64,000 nt of DNA from Neobacillus niacini NBRC 15566 (GTDB lineage: Bacteria; Bacillota; Bacilli; Bacillales; Cytobacillaceae), in the NCBI RefSeq assembly GCF_001591505.1, contig NZ_BCVA01000019.1:1-64000 (forward strand), read 5' to 3'. The notes below the pieces were generated by a model that worked only from the letters and a program-made list of their open reading frames with translations, did not search any database and had not been told where the DNA came from. Made by a program: the position numbers and the translations under genes. Shown in pieces: positions 27,163-35,688 of the stretch; the stretch's first letter is position 1, and every line of letters begins with the position of its first letter.

Positions 27163-27206
27163 GTATGGTATCATATGAAGTAGCTTTCTATCATGCGATA
27201 CCATAC
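27163..27206 (+). promoter_or_regulatory. Hairpin between dmlA and the BCCT gene
   Basis: GTATGGTATC (27163-27172) and GATACCATAC (27197-27206) form a ten-base-pair stem with a 24-base loop that can pair partly inside. The following bases are only mildly T-rich, so it may stabilise the upstream message or allow partial termination before the transporter. Confidence 0.45.
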
Positions 27207-27322
27207 TGATTTAAAAATTCAAAATATTCACACGATGTGTAACTGCGTTTTTTTTTACTTTGTTTAGAAATCGCTTACATCCTGGATGTCTCCATACAGA
27301 CTATTATAAAAGGAGTGTTGGT

Positions 27323-28864
27323 ATGAACGGTAAGAAAACAGTATTCTATATTTCGTTAGCTATTAGTTTAGCTTTAATCAGTGTCGGTATATTTGCACCA
27401 AAGCAGTTAGAGAATTTCTCCAACTCATCTCTGAGTTTTATTTATAATAATTTAGGCTGGTTTATTCTAGTCAGTGTTTTTATCTTCTTTTCTTTCTGTA
27501 TGTATATTGGGATTTCAAAGTTTGGACATATTCGATTAGGTGATGATGCCGATCGCCCTGAATTTAAAACGAGTACGTGGATTGCCATGCTTTTCAGTGC
27601 TTCTATCGGGATTAGTCTAGTATTTTGGGGAGTTGCAGAGCCTGTATCCTACTATATTGATCCTCCGTTCGGAAAGGCCTCCTCCGAAGAATCAGCAAAG
27701 CTAGCGATGCAATTTGTTTATCTGCACTGGGGTGTTTCCGCATGGGCATGTTATGGAGTGGTAGGAGTTTCTCTAGCATTCTTTCAATTTAGAAAAAAAT
27801 TACCTGCTTCTTTAAGTTCTGTTTTTCATCCATTATTAGGAGACAAAATTAAAGGTAGGTTCGGCAAGTTTATTGATATCATTGTTATTCTTTCAATCGT
27901 TATTGGTATTGCTACGTCACTAGGATTTGGAACTTTACAAGTGAATAGCGGGATGCATTACCTGTGGGGGATTCCAGTTGGGTTTCTCTCTCAAGTCATT
28001 ATCATTGCTGTCGTAACCGTACTTTATCTTGGATCAACGGTATCTGGGCTGCAAAGTGGCATGAAACACTTATCCAATCTGAATATGCTGCTAGCATTTC
28101 TTTTATTAGCCTTTATGCTAGTACTCGGACCTACGCAATCGATTTTAAAAATCTTTTTCCAAGGAATTGGCGATTATGCACAAAACTTTATAGGTATGTC
28201 ATTTAGAACCGAGCCATACAATGATGGATCCTGGATCGGAAGTTGGACACTCTTCTATTTTGGCTGGTGGATTGCATGGGCACCACTAGTAGGAAGTTTT
28301 GTGGCGAGGATTTCTAAAGGGAGAACCATTAAAGAATTTATGATGGGGGCAATCTTTATCCCTGTACTTGGCTCCTTTTTATGGTTTGCGGTTATGGGAG
28401 GATCAGCGATTGATCTTATCCAAAATCAAGGTCAGACTGCCATCGCAGAAGCGGTATCCTCGGATGTAACGTCTGCACTCTTTAAATTTTTTGAGTATTT
28501 CCCTATGAGTACATTTTTAAGTATATTAGCAATGGTACTGGTACTTATTTTCTTTATTACTTCTGCGGATTCAGCCATTTTTGTACTTGGGATGATTAGT
28601 GAAAACGGGAATCCGAATCCAACTCATACTACTAAAATCATTTGGGGTGTTATCATCGCAGCAGTCTCTGCTGTATTAATTATGACAGGTGGTTTGTCGG
28701 GACTGCAATCAGCCCTTGTCGCAACATCGATACCACTTGCCATTTTAATGTTATTTATGTGTTACTCCACCTATAAAGGGCTGTCAGACGAATTGAAAAT
28801 CATGTCAGTAAAAAAAGAACAAGCAGTCACTTTAAAGAATAAAATTATTTCAAAGAAAGCTTAG
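27323..28864 (+). CDS. BCCT-family transporter (likely carnitine/betaine importer)
   Basis: A 513-residue permease with twelve membrane segments and BCCT blocks (GISLVFWGVAEPVSYYIDPP, FGWWIAWAPLVGSFVARISKGRTIKEF split across the signature helix). I use ATG 27323, eight bases after AAAGGAG; upstream codons have no binding site. It is the last gene of the sigma-54 operon, so it should bring in the quaternary amine that the Rieske enzyme attacks. It is clearly related to, but not a recent duplicate of, the BCCT gene at 8066. A terminator follows directly. Confidence 0.87.
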   Translation: MNGKKTVFYISLAISLALISVGIFAPKQLENFSNSSLSFIYNNLGWFILVSVFIFFSFCMYIGISKFGHIRLGDDADRPEFKTSTWIAMLFSASIGISLVFWGVAEPVSYYIDPPFGKASSEESAKLAMQFVYLHWGVSAWACYGVVGVSLAFFQFRKKLPASLSSVFHPLLGDKIKGRFGKFIDIIVILSIVIGIATSLGFGTLQVNSGMHYLWGIPVGFLSQVIIIAVVTVLYLGSTVSGLQSGMKHLSNLNMLLAFLLLAFMLVLGPTQSILKIFFQGIGDYAQNFIGMSFRTEPYNDGSWIGSWTLFYFGWWIAWAPLVGSFVARISKGRTIKEFMMGAIFIPVLGSFLWFAVMGGSAIDLIQNQGQTAIAEAVSSDVTSALFKFFEYFPMSTFLSILAMVLVLIFFITSADSAIFVLGMISENGNPNPTHTTKIIWGVIIAAVSAVLIMTGGLSGLQSALVATSIPLAILMLFMCYSTYKGLSDELKIMSVKKEQAVTLKNKIISKKA

Positions 28865-28903
28865 GGATGCGATATAGCGCCCTATATACGATTACTATCT
28901 ACA

Positions 28904-28938
28904 AGCCCAACGTGATCCTGCACGTTGGGCTATTTTAT
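28904..28938 (+). terminator. Terminator of the Rieske operon
   Basis: AGCCCAACGTG (28904-28914) and CACGTTGGGCT (28921-28931) form an 11-bp GC-rich stem with a six-base loop and a T-rich tail. Confidence 0.9.
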
Positions 28939-29049
28939 TATATAGAATGCTAGTAAGTTGTCTCCCTTGACATCTTTGTCAAAAAAAAATATAGTTATCA
29001 AGGGTAATGGTTACCTATAGTAACTATTTTGATTCGGGGGGATAAAAAA

Positions 29050-29481
29050 ATGGAAGGTTTTTTTCAGCGCTATTTAAGTCTGTATCGACCACTTATAACC
29101 AGATTAAATGAACTAATGAGTACTTATGAGCTTTCATATTCTTTATGGCAAGTTATTTTTTATATAAAAAATAATGGCCCTTCGACACTTGTAGATATTG
29201 CAAATAAATATAATGTTGAAAAACCAACGATTACCAGAAGGGTTCAACGTTTGGAAGACCTCAAAATAGTAAAGCATATTCCTGGTGTGGATAGGCGAGA
29301 AAAGGTCATTCAGTTAACCGAAATAGGAGAAGAAGTCTACCAAGCATGCAGAAAAAAAATTACGGCAATAGAAAACAGTATTATGGAAGGTATCACAAAT
29401 GAAGATCAACAGATAACATTTCAAACTCTTCCTAAAATACAGGAAAATGTTTTGAAAGGAGCGAGAGGAAAAAGTGAGTAA
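29050..29481 (+). CDS. MarR-family regulator
   Basis: A 143-residue winged-helix protein. The recognition region reads LVDIANKYNVEKPTITRRVQRLEDLKIV (as two adjoining parts, LVDIANKYNVEKP and TITRRVQRLEDLKIV), followed by the wing VDRREKVIQLTEIGEEV. ATG 29050 follows CGGGGGGAT. It overlaps the MFS gene by eight bases, so the two are co-translated and the regulator most likely controls the exporter. The pair resembles B. subtilis ywoH-ywoG. The ligand is unknown. Confidence 0.85.
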   Translation: MEGFFQRYLSLYRPLITRLNELMSTYELSYSLWQVIFYIKNNGPSTLVDIANKYNVEKPTITRRVQRLEDLKIVKHIPGVDRREKVIQLTEIGEEVYQACRKKITAIENSIMEGITNEDQQITFQTLPKIQENVLKGARGKSE

Positions 29482-30661
29482 ACCTAAATTATGGACTAAG
29501 GACTTTATCATTGTCTCCGGCGTTAATTTTTTACTAACGTTGGTCTTTTATTTATTAATCGTCATTATCGGTGTTTATGCAGTAGAAGAATATCATGCTA
29601 CCACAAGCCAAGCCGGGCTCGTTACCGGAATTTTTATTGTTGGGACGTTATTTGGGCGTCTGTTTATTGGCCGCAGTATCGATTCAATTGGCCGTAAAAA
29701 AACGTTGTTCATTGGATTAATTCTTTATTTATTAACAACTTCTTTATATTTTATCCATTTGGGTATCACCTTCCTGCTAATTACTCGTTTTTTACATGGT
29801 ATTACACTGGGTATTGCCAGCACAGCAACCGGTACAATTGTGGCTCAGATTATCCCTAAAAGACGAAAAGGAGAAGGTATTGGCTATTACAGTATGAGCT
29901 CGACTTTGGCTACAGCAATCGGACCATTCATTGGACTTTATATGAGCCAACATACAAGCACTCTCGTAATTTTTGGCCTTTGTTTTGCTCTAGCAATATT
30001 TAGTTTGATCACGGCATTCTTTGTGTATGTGCCGGCAATAGATGGCGGAACAAAGACAACTGAAAGAATAGGCGTCAAACTCTCTCATTTTATTGAGCCA
30101 AAGGCGATTCCCATTGCTTTCATTACTTTAATTATTGGTTTCTGTTACTCAAGCGTTCTTTCTTTTATAAATTTCTATGCCATTGAAATTGACCTGGTTA
30201 GTGCTGCAAGTTTTTTCTTCCTAGTTTATTCCATTGCAGTATTGATTTCACGCCCATTCACAGGACGGTTAATGGACGTGAAAGGGGCAAATTATGTGAT
30301 GTATCCAGCCTTTGTTCTCTTTGCAGCTGGAATGTTGCTTTTAGGCTCAGCTCACAGCAGCGTTACTTTGTTAGCAGCGGGTATATTGATTGGACTCGGA
30401 TTTGGGAACATGCAGTCATGCACTCAGGCAATCGCTGTTAAACTGACTCCTCCTCATCGAATGGGGTTGGCAACGTCGACTTTCTTTATATTTCTAGACG
30501 CTGGGCTTGGATTCGGTCCTTACTTGCTTGGATTCTTCCTTCCTTTTTCAAACTACAGTACTCTTTATATGATCCTAGGCGTTATCGTATTGGCAGCTTC
30601 GGGTATTTACTTTTTACTGCACGGAAAGAAAGAGAGAACAAGTACAAAAGCTTTAGTTTAA
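29474..30661 (+). CDS. MFS transporter (YwoG-like efflux protein)
   Basis: A 395-residue major facilitator with twelve membrane segments. MFS motif A between helices 2 and 3 reads GRLFIGRSIDSIGRKK, with a second-half copy SRPFTGRLMDVKGA. The GTG start lies within the end of the MarR gene and uses GAAAGGAG as binding site. MarR-linked exporters of this sort usually remove drugs or toxic metabolites; the substrate is not predictable. A terminator follows. Confidence 0.85.
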   Translation: MSKPKLWTKDFIIVSGVNFLLTLVFYLLIVIIGVYAVEEYHATTSQAGLVTGIFIVGTLFGRLFIGRSIDSIGRKKTLFIGLILYLLTTSLYFIHLGITFLLITRFLHGITLGIASTATGTIVAQIIPKRRKGEGIGYYSMSSTLATAIGPFIGLYMSQHTSTLVIFGLCFALAIFSLITAFFVYVPAIDGGTKTTERIGVKLSHFIEPKAIPIAFITLIIGFCYSSVLSFINFYAIEIDLVSAASFFFLVYSIAVLISRPFTGRLMDVKGANYVMYPAFVLFAAGMLLLGSAHSSVTLLAAGILIGLGFGNMQSCTQAIAVKLTPPHRMGLATSTFFIFLDAGLGFGPYLLGFFLPFSNYSTLYMILGVIVLAASGIYFLLHGKKERTSTKALV

Positions 30662-30671
30662 TAATTACAAT

Positions 30672-30707
30672 GGGACATCTTATATATGAGATGTCCCTTC
30701 TTTCTTT
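30672..30707 (+). terminator. Terminator after the MFS gene
   Basis: GGGACATCT (30672-30680) and AGATGTCCC (30689-30697) form a nine-base-pair stem followed by TTCTTTCTTT. Confidence 0.8.
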
Positions 30708-30805
30708 AGAATAAGAGGAAATTTTAGTAAATTGTCGAATAATGCATGAGGGGAGTTTTTAAATTCAGGAAGGTTTAAAAGAATGTTAAAGGGGGGAACA
30801 CTTCC

Positions 30806-32884
30806 ATGATCCCAGCAAAAATAAATTCCACTGAAATCGCCCCAATAAGGGAAAAAGGGATAGAATCCATCGTCGACTGGTTTGATCAGCATAAACAATC
30901 GTTCTATACCCTTGGCTGGTCCTATCTTAGAAATCAGCAGCAAGTTGAAGAGCTTTTCTACCAGTCCATTATAAAAGTCCACAGGGAATGGTCTCGATTT
31001 AAAGGTGAAATATCATTCAAAACGTGGGTTACATCGATTTTCATGCACATCTGCAGAGAAATTGCTCCAAGTAGAAGTTTACAAGCTTCAAAGGAAAGTG
31101 AACAACAAAAAAGGTTATTTAACGCACTTGATCAATTGAGAGAGAACGAAAAAGAAGCGATGGTCCTTATATATGTAGTGCGGATCTCTAAGGAGGAAGC
31201 AGGACATCTGCTTCAAGTTTCAGCGGAAAAGATGAATGACCTATTGTTTACCGGAATCCAGTCACTTAGAGGAGAAATGGGATTCGGCTCAGCCTTTAAT
31301 GGCTGTATGGAGTACCAGAGGGATTATATTGATTACTTAGAAAGAACCCTTGATCGGCCGAATAAGATTGAGTTAGAAAAACATCTTTATCATTGTCAAA
31401 ACTGTCAGGAGGATTTATCTTCCTTTCAGGAAGTCATGGTAACCCTGGTAAATCTTCCAGACCAGGTCGATGATTTGCATGTGCCGCCTGGTTTCATTGA
31501 GAACATCAAAACCAGATTAATAGTAAAGGAAAATCAGAGAAAACGGAAGAACAAGAGACAGATAAGAAAAGGACTAGCCTTTGCAGGTGTAATTGCATTA
31601 GTAATAGGAATTGATTATTTTACAGGGGTGTTTTCGAACCTATACTATAATTGGACAGAAAAAAATCAGGAATTGCGCGCCTTTTTGCAGCAGGATCTGG
31701 GAGAGAGGCTGAATCTGGAAGATGAGAGCGACGGGGTGAAAATTAAGATTAAGAGTGCGATATCCGATGAGGTTCAGACGCTTGTTTTCTATGAAATCGA
31801 AGATACGAAAAAAGACAATCGATATGTGATCAATAATTTTGAAGGAGTTTACGTGGAGAACCAACATGAAATCATGGATGGAGATGGATACCAAGGGTAC
31901 TATCCTCCTGACCTTCAAGCGGATATGAATAAAGAGGAAAAGAACGTTTATCACGGAAAAATCAGTCTGCAGCCAATTAATAAGGATAACGGGACAATTA
32001 AACTGCAGATCTCCAAGCTTCAGAGAATAATTCGTGATTCCGCTAACCAAGATGGTGGGTGGGGTTTCCAAATCATGGGGGATAAAATAGGGAAGTGGAC
32101 CTTCGAAATCCCTGTAACCAAAAAGCCTTCCGTTAAATATGTATTGAAGGGTGAAACAGAGGTTGAGGGAATACCGGTTCGATTTGAAAAACTAACCATT
32201 GCGCCCACAGCAACCATTTTGCACTATGATATTAATATGACCCAGCCAAACAAGCGGATCGATAATCTAAATTTTGATCATCTCCAAGTAAATGATAAAA
32301 AAGTGAACGCAGATATGACTAGCAGATATTTATTCGATACACAACTTGATGAAAATTGGCTCTCTTTTCAAAGATACTTTGGCCCTCTATTTGGAGAGAA
32401 GCCAAAGAATGTTAATGTTCAACTCGAATCGGCCCAATTAACATTTGATGACCATAAAATTATTGAACTGGATGCTTCTAATAATTATCCTCAAACCTTT
32501 GAATATGCTGGCAGTTCCCTCTCCATTGATAAGGTAGAAGCTGGGCAGCCGGCAAACGTAATCATAAGCAATCATGAAGTTAAGAATCGTGTATATGATG
32601 CGTTCCACTTTCAAATTTTTGGTGAGGATGAAAACGAAATGAATTCCATGGAGATCCATACAGAGGGAGTACTCATGGATAAAAATGGGGTAGTTTACGA
32701 TGTTAATAAAACTCCTGTCATCTATGAAGAAATTGAGCAGCCTCGCAATTTAGTTACTGTGTTTAACATGAAGTTAAAAAATGAAAGCTCCGGAGAAAAA
32801 GTAAACCCAAAAAGGCTTGAGATCTATGGGTATTATGCCATGAAATATTTGGATGATGTTATCAAGATTTCGGTGGAAAAATAA
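30806..32884 (+). CDS. Fused ECF sigma factor / zinc anti-sigma / DUF4179 membrane protein
   Basis: A 692-residue protein that joins parts normally made as separate partners. Residues 20-85 resemble sigma region 2 (VDWFDQHKQSFYTLGWSYLR...FKTWVTSIFMHICRE). Residues 105-160 resemble region 4 (LDQLRENEKEAMVLIYV, ISKEEAGHLLQVS). Residues 166-205 form a zinc anti-sigma motif with Cys166 and HLYHCQNC. A basic stretch and one membrane helix (GLAFAGVIALVIGIDYF, about 257-273) follow. The rest is an outside domain like DUF4179/DUF5643. GGGGGG precedes the ATG, and no stop or frameshift interrupts it. It may be a membrane-tethered sigma factor freed by proteolysis, or a sigma-like part now used only for sensing. 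Confidence 0.8.
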   Translation: MIPAKINSTEIAPIREKGIESIVDWFDQHKQSFYTLGWSYLRNQQQVEELFYQSIIKVHREWSRFKGEISFKTWVTSIFMHICREIAPSRSLQASKESEQQKRLFNALDQLRENEKEAMVLIYVVRISKEEAGHLLQVSAEKMNDLLFTGIQSLRGEMGFGSAFNGCMEYQRDYIDYLERTLDRPNKIELEKHLYHCQNCQEDLSSFQEVMVTLVNLPDQVDDLHVPPGFIENIKTRLIVKENQRKRKNKRQIRKGLAFAGVIALVIGIDYFTGVFSNLYYNWTEKNQELRAFLQQDLGERLNLEDESDGVKIKIKSAISDEVQTLVFYEIEDTKKDNRYVINNFEGVYVENQHEIMDGDGYQGYYPPDLQADMNKEEKNVYHGKISLQPINKDNGTIKLQISKLQRIIRDSANQDGGWGFQIMGDKIGKWTFEIPVTKKPSVKYVLKGETEVEGIPVRFEKLTIAPTATILHYDINMTQPNKRIDNLNFDHLQVNDKKVNADMTSRYLFDTQLDENWLSFQRYFGPLFGEKPKNVNVQLESAQLTFDDHKIIELDASNNYPQTFEYAGSSLSIDKVEAGQPANVIISNHEVKNRVYDAFHFQIFGEDENEMNSMEIHTEGVLMDKNGVVYDVNKTPVIYEEIEQPRNLVTVFNMKLKNESSGEKVNPKRLEIYGYYAMKYLDDVIKISVEK

Positions 32885-33022
32885 GTGAGGATTGATTATA
32901 ATTTTCGAAAAAAATAATAACTATTGGGATTAAATTCAAGCGTTGGTAGGTCAGCATTCGTTTAATTATATAGAATTAGTAAAAAAATTTAATAAATGGT
33001 ACTTTTATTGATAAAATGGCAT

Positions 33023-33070
33023 ATCATTAAACAAAAAGGTCTAGGGATTTTTTTGTTTAATGATTTTTTT
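33023..33070 (+). terminator. Terminator after the sigma/anti-sigma gene
   Basis: ATCATTAAACAAAAA (33023-33037) and its complement (33050-33064) form a 15-bp A/T-rich stem with a short loop, followed by T6. It lies 140 bp after the stop codon. Confidence 0.75.
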
Positions 33071-33092
33071 CGACAAAAAATGCGAAATCCTC

Positions 33093-33121
33093 TTGACGAT
33101 GCGAAAAAAACTTTGTATTAT
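33093..33121 (+). promoter_or_regulatory. Promoter of the lone tRNA-Gly
   Basis: TTGACG (33093-33098), a 17-bp spacer and TATTAT (33116-33121), 48 bp before the tRNA. A GTTT start region with low GC follows. Confidence 0.7.
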
Positions 33122-33168
33122 AATAACAGTGTTTAAGTTCTTCGTTTTTTGTTCATAATTTTATACAT

Positions 33169-33242
33169 GCGGGTGTAGTTTAATGGTAAAACCTCAGCCT
33201 TCCAAGCTGATGTCGTGAGTTCGATTCTCATCACCCGCTCCA
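33169..33242 (+). tRNA. tRNA-Gly (TCC)
   Basis: Acceptor arm GCGGGTG pairs with CACCCGC, the anticodon is TCC (CCTTCCAAG), the T-loop is TTCGATT and CCA is encoded. It is transcribed alone, with its own promoter and terminator. Confidence 0.97.
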
Positions 33243-33253
33243 TACATATTACC

Positions 33254-33298
33254 AAACGCAGTGTATCGTTACATGAGAACGATGCATTGCGTTTTTTT
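33254..33298 (+). terminator. Terminator of tRNA-Gly
   Basis: A 17-base arm at 33254-33270 (starting AAACGCAGTG) pairs with 33278-33294 (ending TTGCGTTT) with two imperfect pairs, followed by T residues. Confidence 0.88.
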
Positions 33299-33328
33299 AT
33301 ATTTTTACTGTATTTAAAAAATGCGGTG

Positions 33329-34000
33329 CTAATCGCTCCCAATTATATAGAAGCTAGCGTCACCGCCGTGAATTTGGGTAAACATTTTCATTAATGACTC
33401 AGTCAGCCTTTCAGCACTATTTAGGGATGTTGTCGGCTGTAAATAGATGATCTGAAGTGCATTTTTGGTTGTTTCCGTTACTGGGGCACGATTAGAATCG
33501 ACAAAAGGACTTCCAAATGGTCCATGCTTGTCCGAGGAGACAATCAGGTTTTCTAATGAGTTCAAACGGCCATTCAGTCCAATATATTCTTCTCCTGCCT
33601 TGGCTACCTCGATAGTAATGGGTCCCGCTAAGGAATCGGTGTTATAAATGCCAATTGGGACTTGATATTGGAGGGAGAAAAAGTTATTGATATCGATAGC
33701 ACTGTGCACCGTGGTTAGATAATTCTGTTTTTGAACTCTTCGATATAATGCCTCTACAGAATGCCGGTACCGGTTAGGGTCCTTGCCAAATGCTTTGAAA
33801 ATATGGCGCCACTCCTGAATTCCAGGCAGATCGGTTAAATTTTTCGTTTCTAAATCAAAGTAAATGGACTCTTGAAACAGCTGCAATCTTCCTTTTACCA
33901 TTTGTGGGGAATCACCTACAGTAATACCTTTGTATTCGATGATTCCAAGCTTGAAATTTGGGATCCTGCTAATGATTTCCGGAGAAAGCTGAATTTCCAA
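33329..34000 (-). CDS. B3/B4 (PheRS-like tRNA-editing) domain protein
   Basis: A 223-residue protein matching the free-standing B3/B4 domain family (COG3382), related to the editing module of phenylalanyl-tRNA synthetase beta. Typical stretches are AFGKDPNRYRHSVEALYRR and NNFFSLQYQVPIGIYNTD, then a Gly-rich turn DKHGPFGSPFVDS. I choose TTG 34000, which has GGAGG eight bases upstream (34009-34013); an ATG further up lacks a binding site. Proteins of this kind are proposed to deacylate mischarged tRNA, but the substrate is unproven. It sits beside a tRNA gene and convergent to it. Confidence 0.78.
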   Translation of the reverse strand: MEIQLSPEIISRIPNFKLGIIEYKGITVGDSPQMVKGRLQLFQESIYFDLETKNLTDLPGIQEWRHIFKAFGKDPNRYRHSVEALYRRVQKQNYLTTVHSAIDINNFFSLQYQVPIGIYNTDSLAGPITIEVAKAGEEYIGLNGRLNSLENLIVSSDKHGPFGSPFVDSNRAPVTETTKNALQIIYLQPTTSLNSAERLTESLMKMFTQIHGGDASFYIIGSD

Positions 34001-34098
34001 TGATTCCACCTCCAAAATATAATAAAAATAGTTTATCATAATGAGATGTAGAACGAGAAATTAACGGCTTGATTTGATTTCTAAATTAAAATGCCTAA

Positions 34099-34410
34099 TG
34101 AAGGACAAATCAGAAAAGATTCTAGAGAGATTAGTCCTTCATAGGGTAGATGAAGGACTAATCAGAGGAGTTTGAAGTGAGATTAGTCCTTCATAAGGTA
34201 GATGAAGGACAAATCAGAGGAGTTTGAAGTGAGATTAGTACTTCATAAGGTTGATGAAGGACTAATCAGAAAGGTTACAATAGAAATTAGTCCTTCATAG
34301 GGTTGATGAACGACAAATCAGAAAAGATTCCAGAAATATTAGTCCTTCATTGGGTTGATGAAGGACAAATCAGAAAAGATTCTAGAGAGATTCGTCCTTC
34401 ATAAGGACCC
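34099..34410. repeat. Six tandem 52-bp repeats, each an imperfect hairpin
   Basis: Units begin with TGAAGGAC (one TGAACGAC) at 34099, 34151, 34203, 34255, 34307 and 34359, an exact 52-bp period. Each unit opens with TGAAGGAC(A/T)AATCAGA and closes with ATTAGTCCTTCAT, so it can fold into a 12-14 bp stem. Units differ by a few bases (centre AAAAGATTCTAGAGA or GGAGTTTGAAGTGA), and the first and last are nearly identical. The array fills most of the 440-bp gap before queG and carries no gene. I know of no named family that it matches. Confidence 0.92.
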
Positions 34411-34465
34411 TTTTAAAATAAATCAACATATCAAAACAGCATAGATGAAAGGAGGTTCACACCGA

Positions 34466-35599
34466 ATGAACATTGATCAATTGAAAGAGGAAGTTATAGC
34501 CTATAGTAAAACGATTGGCATTGATAAAATTGGGTTTACCACGGCAGACCCGTTTACTGAGCTCAAGAATAGATTAATCCGCCAGCAGGAGCTTGGGTAT
34601 CAATCCGGATTTGAAGAGCCAGATATAGAAAAACGAGTGACACCTGCCCTGCTTCTTCCTGAACCACGCTCGATTATTTCTATTGCTCTGGCCTATCCTG
34701 CAAAAATGAAGGTTCGTGTGGAAGGGAAAAAAGGGGAGCGAAGAGGCTTTTTTTCCCGGGCTTCATGGGGATTAGATTATCATCATATTTTACGTGATCG
34801 ACTAAAGAAACTGGAGGAATTTATCCTCACCAAGGTGCCGGAGGCTAGGCTCAAATCCATGGTTGATACCGGTGAACTTTCGGATCGGGCGGTTGCAGTT
34901 AGGGCTGGGATTGGCTGGAGCGGTAAAAACTGTGCTGTCATGACACCGGAGTTTGGCTCCTACGTTTATCTCGGTGAAATGATTACCAGCATTCCCTTTG
35001 CTCCCGATGCAGCGATGGAGGATCAGTGCGGCTCCTGTACCGCATGTATCGACGCCTGCCCGACAGGAGCGTTGGTACAAGGCGGACAAATTAATGCACA
35101 GCGCTGTATCGCCTATCTAACACAAACAAAATCTATCATTCCTGAGGAATTTAGGGATAAAATCGGTAACCGGGTATATGGCTGTGATTCCTGCCAAACA
35201 TCCTGCCCAGTCAATAAAGGAAAGGATTTTCATTTTCATGAGGAAATGGAGGCTGATCCGGAGATCGCCAAGCCATTACTAAAACCAATCCTAAAAATGA
35301 GCAATCGTGAGTTTAAGAACAAATTTGGATCTGTAGCGGGATCGTGGAGAGGTAAAAAGCCGATTCAGCGCAATGCGATTATCGCACTGGCACATTTTAA
35401 GGACGAAAGTGCCATTCCAGATTTACTAAGTGTTTTAGAAAATGAAACCAGCGAGGTTCTAAAGGGAACAGCGGCCTGGGCACTTGGCAAAATTGGCAGT
35501 AAAGAAGCGCTTGAAGTACTGGAAAAAGCAGCAGCAAAAGAAAATGATTTAGAAGTGAACAGTGAGATTGAAAAAAGCTTACTAAAACTAAAGAACTAA
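34466..35599 (+). CDS. queG: Epoxyqueuosine reductase
   Basis: A 377-residue cobalamin-dependent iron-sulphur enzyme performing the last step of queuosine biosynthesis in tRNA. It contains two [4Fe-4S] motifs, CGSCTACIDACP and CDSCQTSCPVNK, an N-terminal cobalamin-binding domain with the active-site context VDTGELSDRAVAVRAGIGW (shown in part), and C-terminal HEAT-like repeats (ALAHFKDESAIPDLLSVL, AAWALGKIGSKEALEVLEKA) for tRNA binding. ATG 34466 is ten bases after AAAGGAGG. It follows the 52-bp repeat array. Confidence 0.93.
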   Translation: MNIDQLKEEVIAYSKTIGIDKIGFTTADPFTELKNRLIRQQELGYQSGFEEPDIEKRVTPALLLPEPRSIISIALAYPAKMKVRVEGKKGERRGFFSRASWGLDYHHILRDRLKKLEEFILTKVPEARLKSMVDTGELSDRAVAVRAGIGWSGKNCAVMTPEFGSYVYLGEMITSIPFAPDAAMEDQCGSCTACIDACPTGALVQGGQINAQRCIAYLTQTKSIIPEEFRDKIGNRVYGCDSCQTSCPVNKGKDFHFHEEMEADPEIAKPLLKPILKMSNREFKNKFGSVAGSWRGKKPIQRNAIIALAHFKDESAIPDLLSVLENETSEVLKGTAAWALGKIGSKEALEVLEKAAAKENDLEVNSEIEKSLLKLKN

Positions 35600-35638
35600 A
35601 TGGGTATTGGACATTCTGTCTATGCTCATTTTTTTTTG
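35599..35638 (+). terminator. Probable terminator after queG
   Basis: AATGGGTA near the stop can pair, with two wobble pairs, with TATGCTCATT ahead of T8. The stem is weak but the T run is long. Confidence 0.5.
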
Positions 35639-35688
35639 ATTAAAATGGCCTTCTGTACATATGTATGAATCAGAAGGGGGAGATGAAG

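Noticed and set aside
34099..34410. Regularly spaced repeats considered as a CRISPR array
   Set aside because: The unit is continuous, with no unique spacers, and no cas gene is present; it is a tandem repeat.
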